Shown here: piece by piece, positions 62,454-64,000 of the stretch
How positions within the stretch are numbered: position 1 is the first letter of the stretch
Layout of the letters: each line of letters begins with the position of its first letter
Origin: Desulfosarcina alkanivorans
Lineage (GTDB): Bacteria > Desulfobacterota > Desulfobacteria > Desulfobacterales > Desulfosarcinaceae
Direction of reading: 5' to 3'
Assembly (NCBI RefSeq): GCF_009688945.1
Contig: NZ_AP021874.1
Coordinates: 4,092,001-4,156,000, forward strand
Length of the DNA stretch: 64,000 nucleotides
The notes under the pieces: model-generated
Told to the model about the DNA's origin: nothing
Seen by the model: the letters and a program-made list of their open reading frames with translations, nothing else
Database searches by the model: none
Translations under genes and position numbers: made by a program

Positions 62454-63938
62454 TCAGAGGCGCCAGGCCCTCAACGTTTGCCAGGGCCCGGGATGGTCGA
62501 CCGCCGCCGTGCCCGCGGCCAATTTCCGCTTTTGCGTCATTGCGTCCGCCGCGTAAGCGATGGCGGCAAGATGCAGCGTGTCACGATCCGGTGACCACTC
62601 TGGAAAATGGGTGTCGATAAAATCGGTATAGGTCTCCCCCTCCCTGAAATGGTTGGAGGAAAGGATATCGATCAAAAAAGCGATAGGTGTTTTGACGCCC
62701 AACACCGCATAGGACCGAAGCGCACAGATCATCCGTCGAATGGCCGCATCGCGGGTTTCGGCATGGACCACCAGTTTGGATAAGATGGGATCGTACTCAA
62801 CGGGAACCTCGAAACCGGAATATACACCGCAATCATTTCGGATGCCCGGTCCAGTGGGCTCTCTTAAAAAAACGATCCGTCCCGGGGACGGCATGAAATT
62901 TCGTTGCGGATCTTCGGCATAAATACGGCACTCGATGGCATGTCCCGTGCCGGAAAGATCCTCCTGGGTCAGGGAAAGTCCCTTGCCTGATGCGATATCG
63001 ATCTGGTGACGCACCAGATCCATGCCGGTGATCATCTCCGTGATGGGATGTTCCACCTGCAGGCGCGTATTCACCTCCAGAAAGTAAAAATTGCCTTCCC
63101 GGTCGACGATAAATTCCACCGTACCCGCATTCACATAGCCCGCAGCCCGGGCCGCCGCCACTGCCGCTTGGCCCATCTCCGACCGCAACCGGGCATCCAC
63201 TGCCGGACTGGGGGTCTCCTCGATGATCTTTTGGTGCCGCCGCTGAATGGAACACTCTCGCTCGAAAAGGTGGACCACATTGCCATGGCTGTCGGCCAGG
63301 ATCTGAATCTCAACATGGCGGGATTTTGCCAGATATTTCTCCATATAGATGGCACCGTTTCCGAAAGCGGCCTCCGCTTCACGCGATGCCGATAGGCACG
63401 CTTCGGCAAGATCGTTCGGATCTTCCACAATGCGCATGCCCTTGCCGCCGCCGCCAGCCGAGGCCTTGATCAGCACAGGATAGCCGATCTGTTCGGCGTG
63501 CGCGGCCAATTTCACCATGTCTCCCGCTTCTTCGGTCGTGCCGGGTATTAAGGGCACGCCACCGTTGATCATGATTTGCCGCGCCGTGATTTTATCCCCC
63601 AGGTCACGGATCACCTGGGCCGGAGGACCGATGAAAACGATGCCCTCCTTTTCGCAGCGCTCTGCAAACATGGCATTTTCAGCTAAAAACCCGTAGCCGG
63701 GGTGAACGGCTTCCGCTCCTGTTTGTTTAATGACGGCGATCATACGATCGATGTTCAGGTAGCTCTCCGACGGTTCGGATGCGCCGATCCAAACCGCCTC
63801 GTCCGCTTCAAATACGTGCTGTGCCCGAGTGTCGACGTCCGAATAAACGGCCACGGTGCCGATTCCCATCTCCCGGCAGGTGCGCATGATCCGAACTGCG
63901 ATTTCTCCACGATTGGCAATCAGAATCTTCTTAAACAT
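62454..63938 (-). CDS. Acyl-CoA carboxylase, biotin carboxylase subunit
   Basis: Carboxylates biotin with ATP and bicarbonate. It has 494 residues from ATG 63938 (AGGA 6 bases upstream); the frame extends to 63983 without support. Domains: biotin carboxylase N (KKILIANRGEIAVRIMRTCR), ATP-grasp (KASAGGGGKGMRIVED, RECSIQRRHQKIIEETPSP, GTVEFIVD) and the C-domain (AIECRIYAEDPQRNFMPSPG). With the separate carrier at 61834 it makes a two-piece alpha subunit. It is the only biotin carboxylase in the window, so it may also serve the block A carboxyltransferase. A cognate carboxyltransferase may lie just beyond the right edge. Confidence 0.93.
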   Translation of the reverse strand: MFKKILIANRGEIAVRIMRTCREMGIGTVAVYSDVDTRAQHVFEADEAVWIGASEPSESYLNIDRMIAVIKQTGAEAVHPGYGFLAENAMFAERCEKEGIVFIGPPAQVIRDLGDKITARQIMINGGVPLIPGTTEEAGDMVKLAAHAEQIGYPVLIKASAGGGGKGMRIVEDPNDLAEACLSASREAEAAFGNGAIYMEKYLAKSRHVEIQILADSHGNVVHLFERECSIQRRHQKIIEETPSPAVDARLRSEMGQAAVAAARAAGYVNAGTVEFIVDREGNFYFLEVNTRLQVEHPITEMITGMDLVRHQIDIASGKGLSLTQEDLSGTGHAIECRIYAEDPQRNFMPSPGRIVFLREPTGPGIRNDCGVYSGFEVPVEYDPILSKLVVHAETRDAAIRRMICALRSYAVLGVKTPIAFLIDILSSNHFREGETYTDFIDTHFPEWSPDRDTLHLAAIAYAADAMTQKRKLAAGTAAVDHPGPWQTLRAWRL

Positions 63939-64000
63939 TGCGTTTCCTGATGTTAGTTCTTGTCTGGACAATCCTGTTTCCATCCGGCTACATTCTGAAA

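Noticed and set aside
1-64000. tRNA, rRNA or CRISPR
   Set aside because: No T-loop-like GGTTCGA context with a cloverleaf, no rRNA-like sequence and no regularly spaced short repeats were seen by eye.

Overview
The window looks like chromosomal DNA of an anaerobic, fatty- and branched-acid-oxidising Gram-negative bacterium. A sulfate-reducing Desulfobacterota member is the best guess, but this is inference. The signs are many acyl-CoA synthetases, acyl-CoA dehydrogenases and acyl-CoA carboxylase parts, ADP-forming acyl-CoA synthetases, an HdrD-like CCG iron-sulfur protein, a TRAP transporter, an outer-membrane barrel protein and a hybrid sensor kinase. No rRNA, tRNA or CRISPR array was seen. 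Genes up to 4375 read rightward. From 4778 to the right edge every gene I accept reads leftward.

Layout. 1-4375 (+): the end of a long-chain acyl-CoA synthetase, an IS630-type element with a nonsense-mutated transposase, a crotonase and a 3-hydroxyisobutyrate-dehydrogenase-like protein. 4778-8603 (-): ADP-forming acyl-CoA synthetase subunits (beta, alpha, and a second alpha). 9051-14671: MaoC hydratase, acetoacetyl-CoA synthetase and a three-gene TRAP transporter. 14817-23732: block A, led by a tandem double-TetR regulator and a 55-residue Com-like zinc ribbon, followed by a carboxyltransferase, a crotonase, an HMG-CoA-lyase-like enzyme, a biotin carrier and two acyl-CoA synthetases. 23851-25088 is a dead IS3-type element. 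25111-30622 holds panC, a hybrid sensor kinase, a TetR regulator and a SatP-type acetate/succinate transporter.

30903-39905 is block B: a BKACE (DUF849) enzyme, a CCG iron-sulfur protein, two acyl-CoA synthetases, an isovaleryl-CoA-dehydrogenase-like enzyme, a second lyase copy, and a shrunken relic of the block A regulatory region. In that relic the TetR gene is dead, but the promoter, the Com-like gene and its terminator are intact. 40100-41098 encodes a BtrH-like protein. 41546-47977 has three more acyl-CoA synthetases and a CaiB/BaiF CoA-transferase. 48197-51024 encodes a lipoprotein and a barrel protein. 51455-63938 resembles an acyclic-terpene/branched-acid (atu-like) cluster: acyl-CoA synthetases, acyl-CoA dehydrogenases, a TIGR03084-like protein, AtuA, a gamma-carbonic-anhydrase-like protein, a biotin carrier and a biotin carboxylase.

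How it fits together (inference): imported branched or medium-chain acids are activated by the many CoA ligases, dehydrogenated, carboxylated at a 3-methyl branch, hydrated, and cleaved by the lyase-like enzyme. Acetoacetate would be recovered by acetoacetyl-CoA synthetase and/or BKACE. The most unusual feature is the duplicated double-TetR/Com-like regulatory unit: one copy is complete, and the other keeps only the promoter, the Com-like gene and the terminator.
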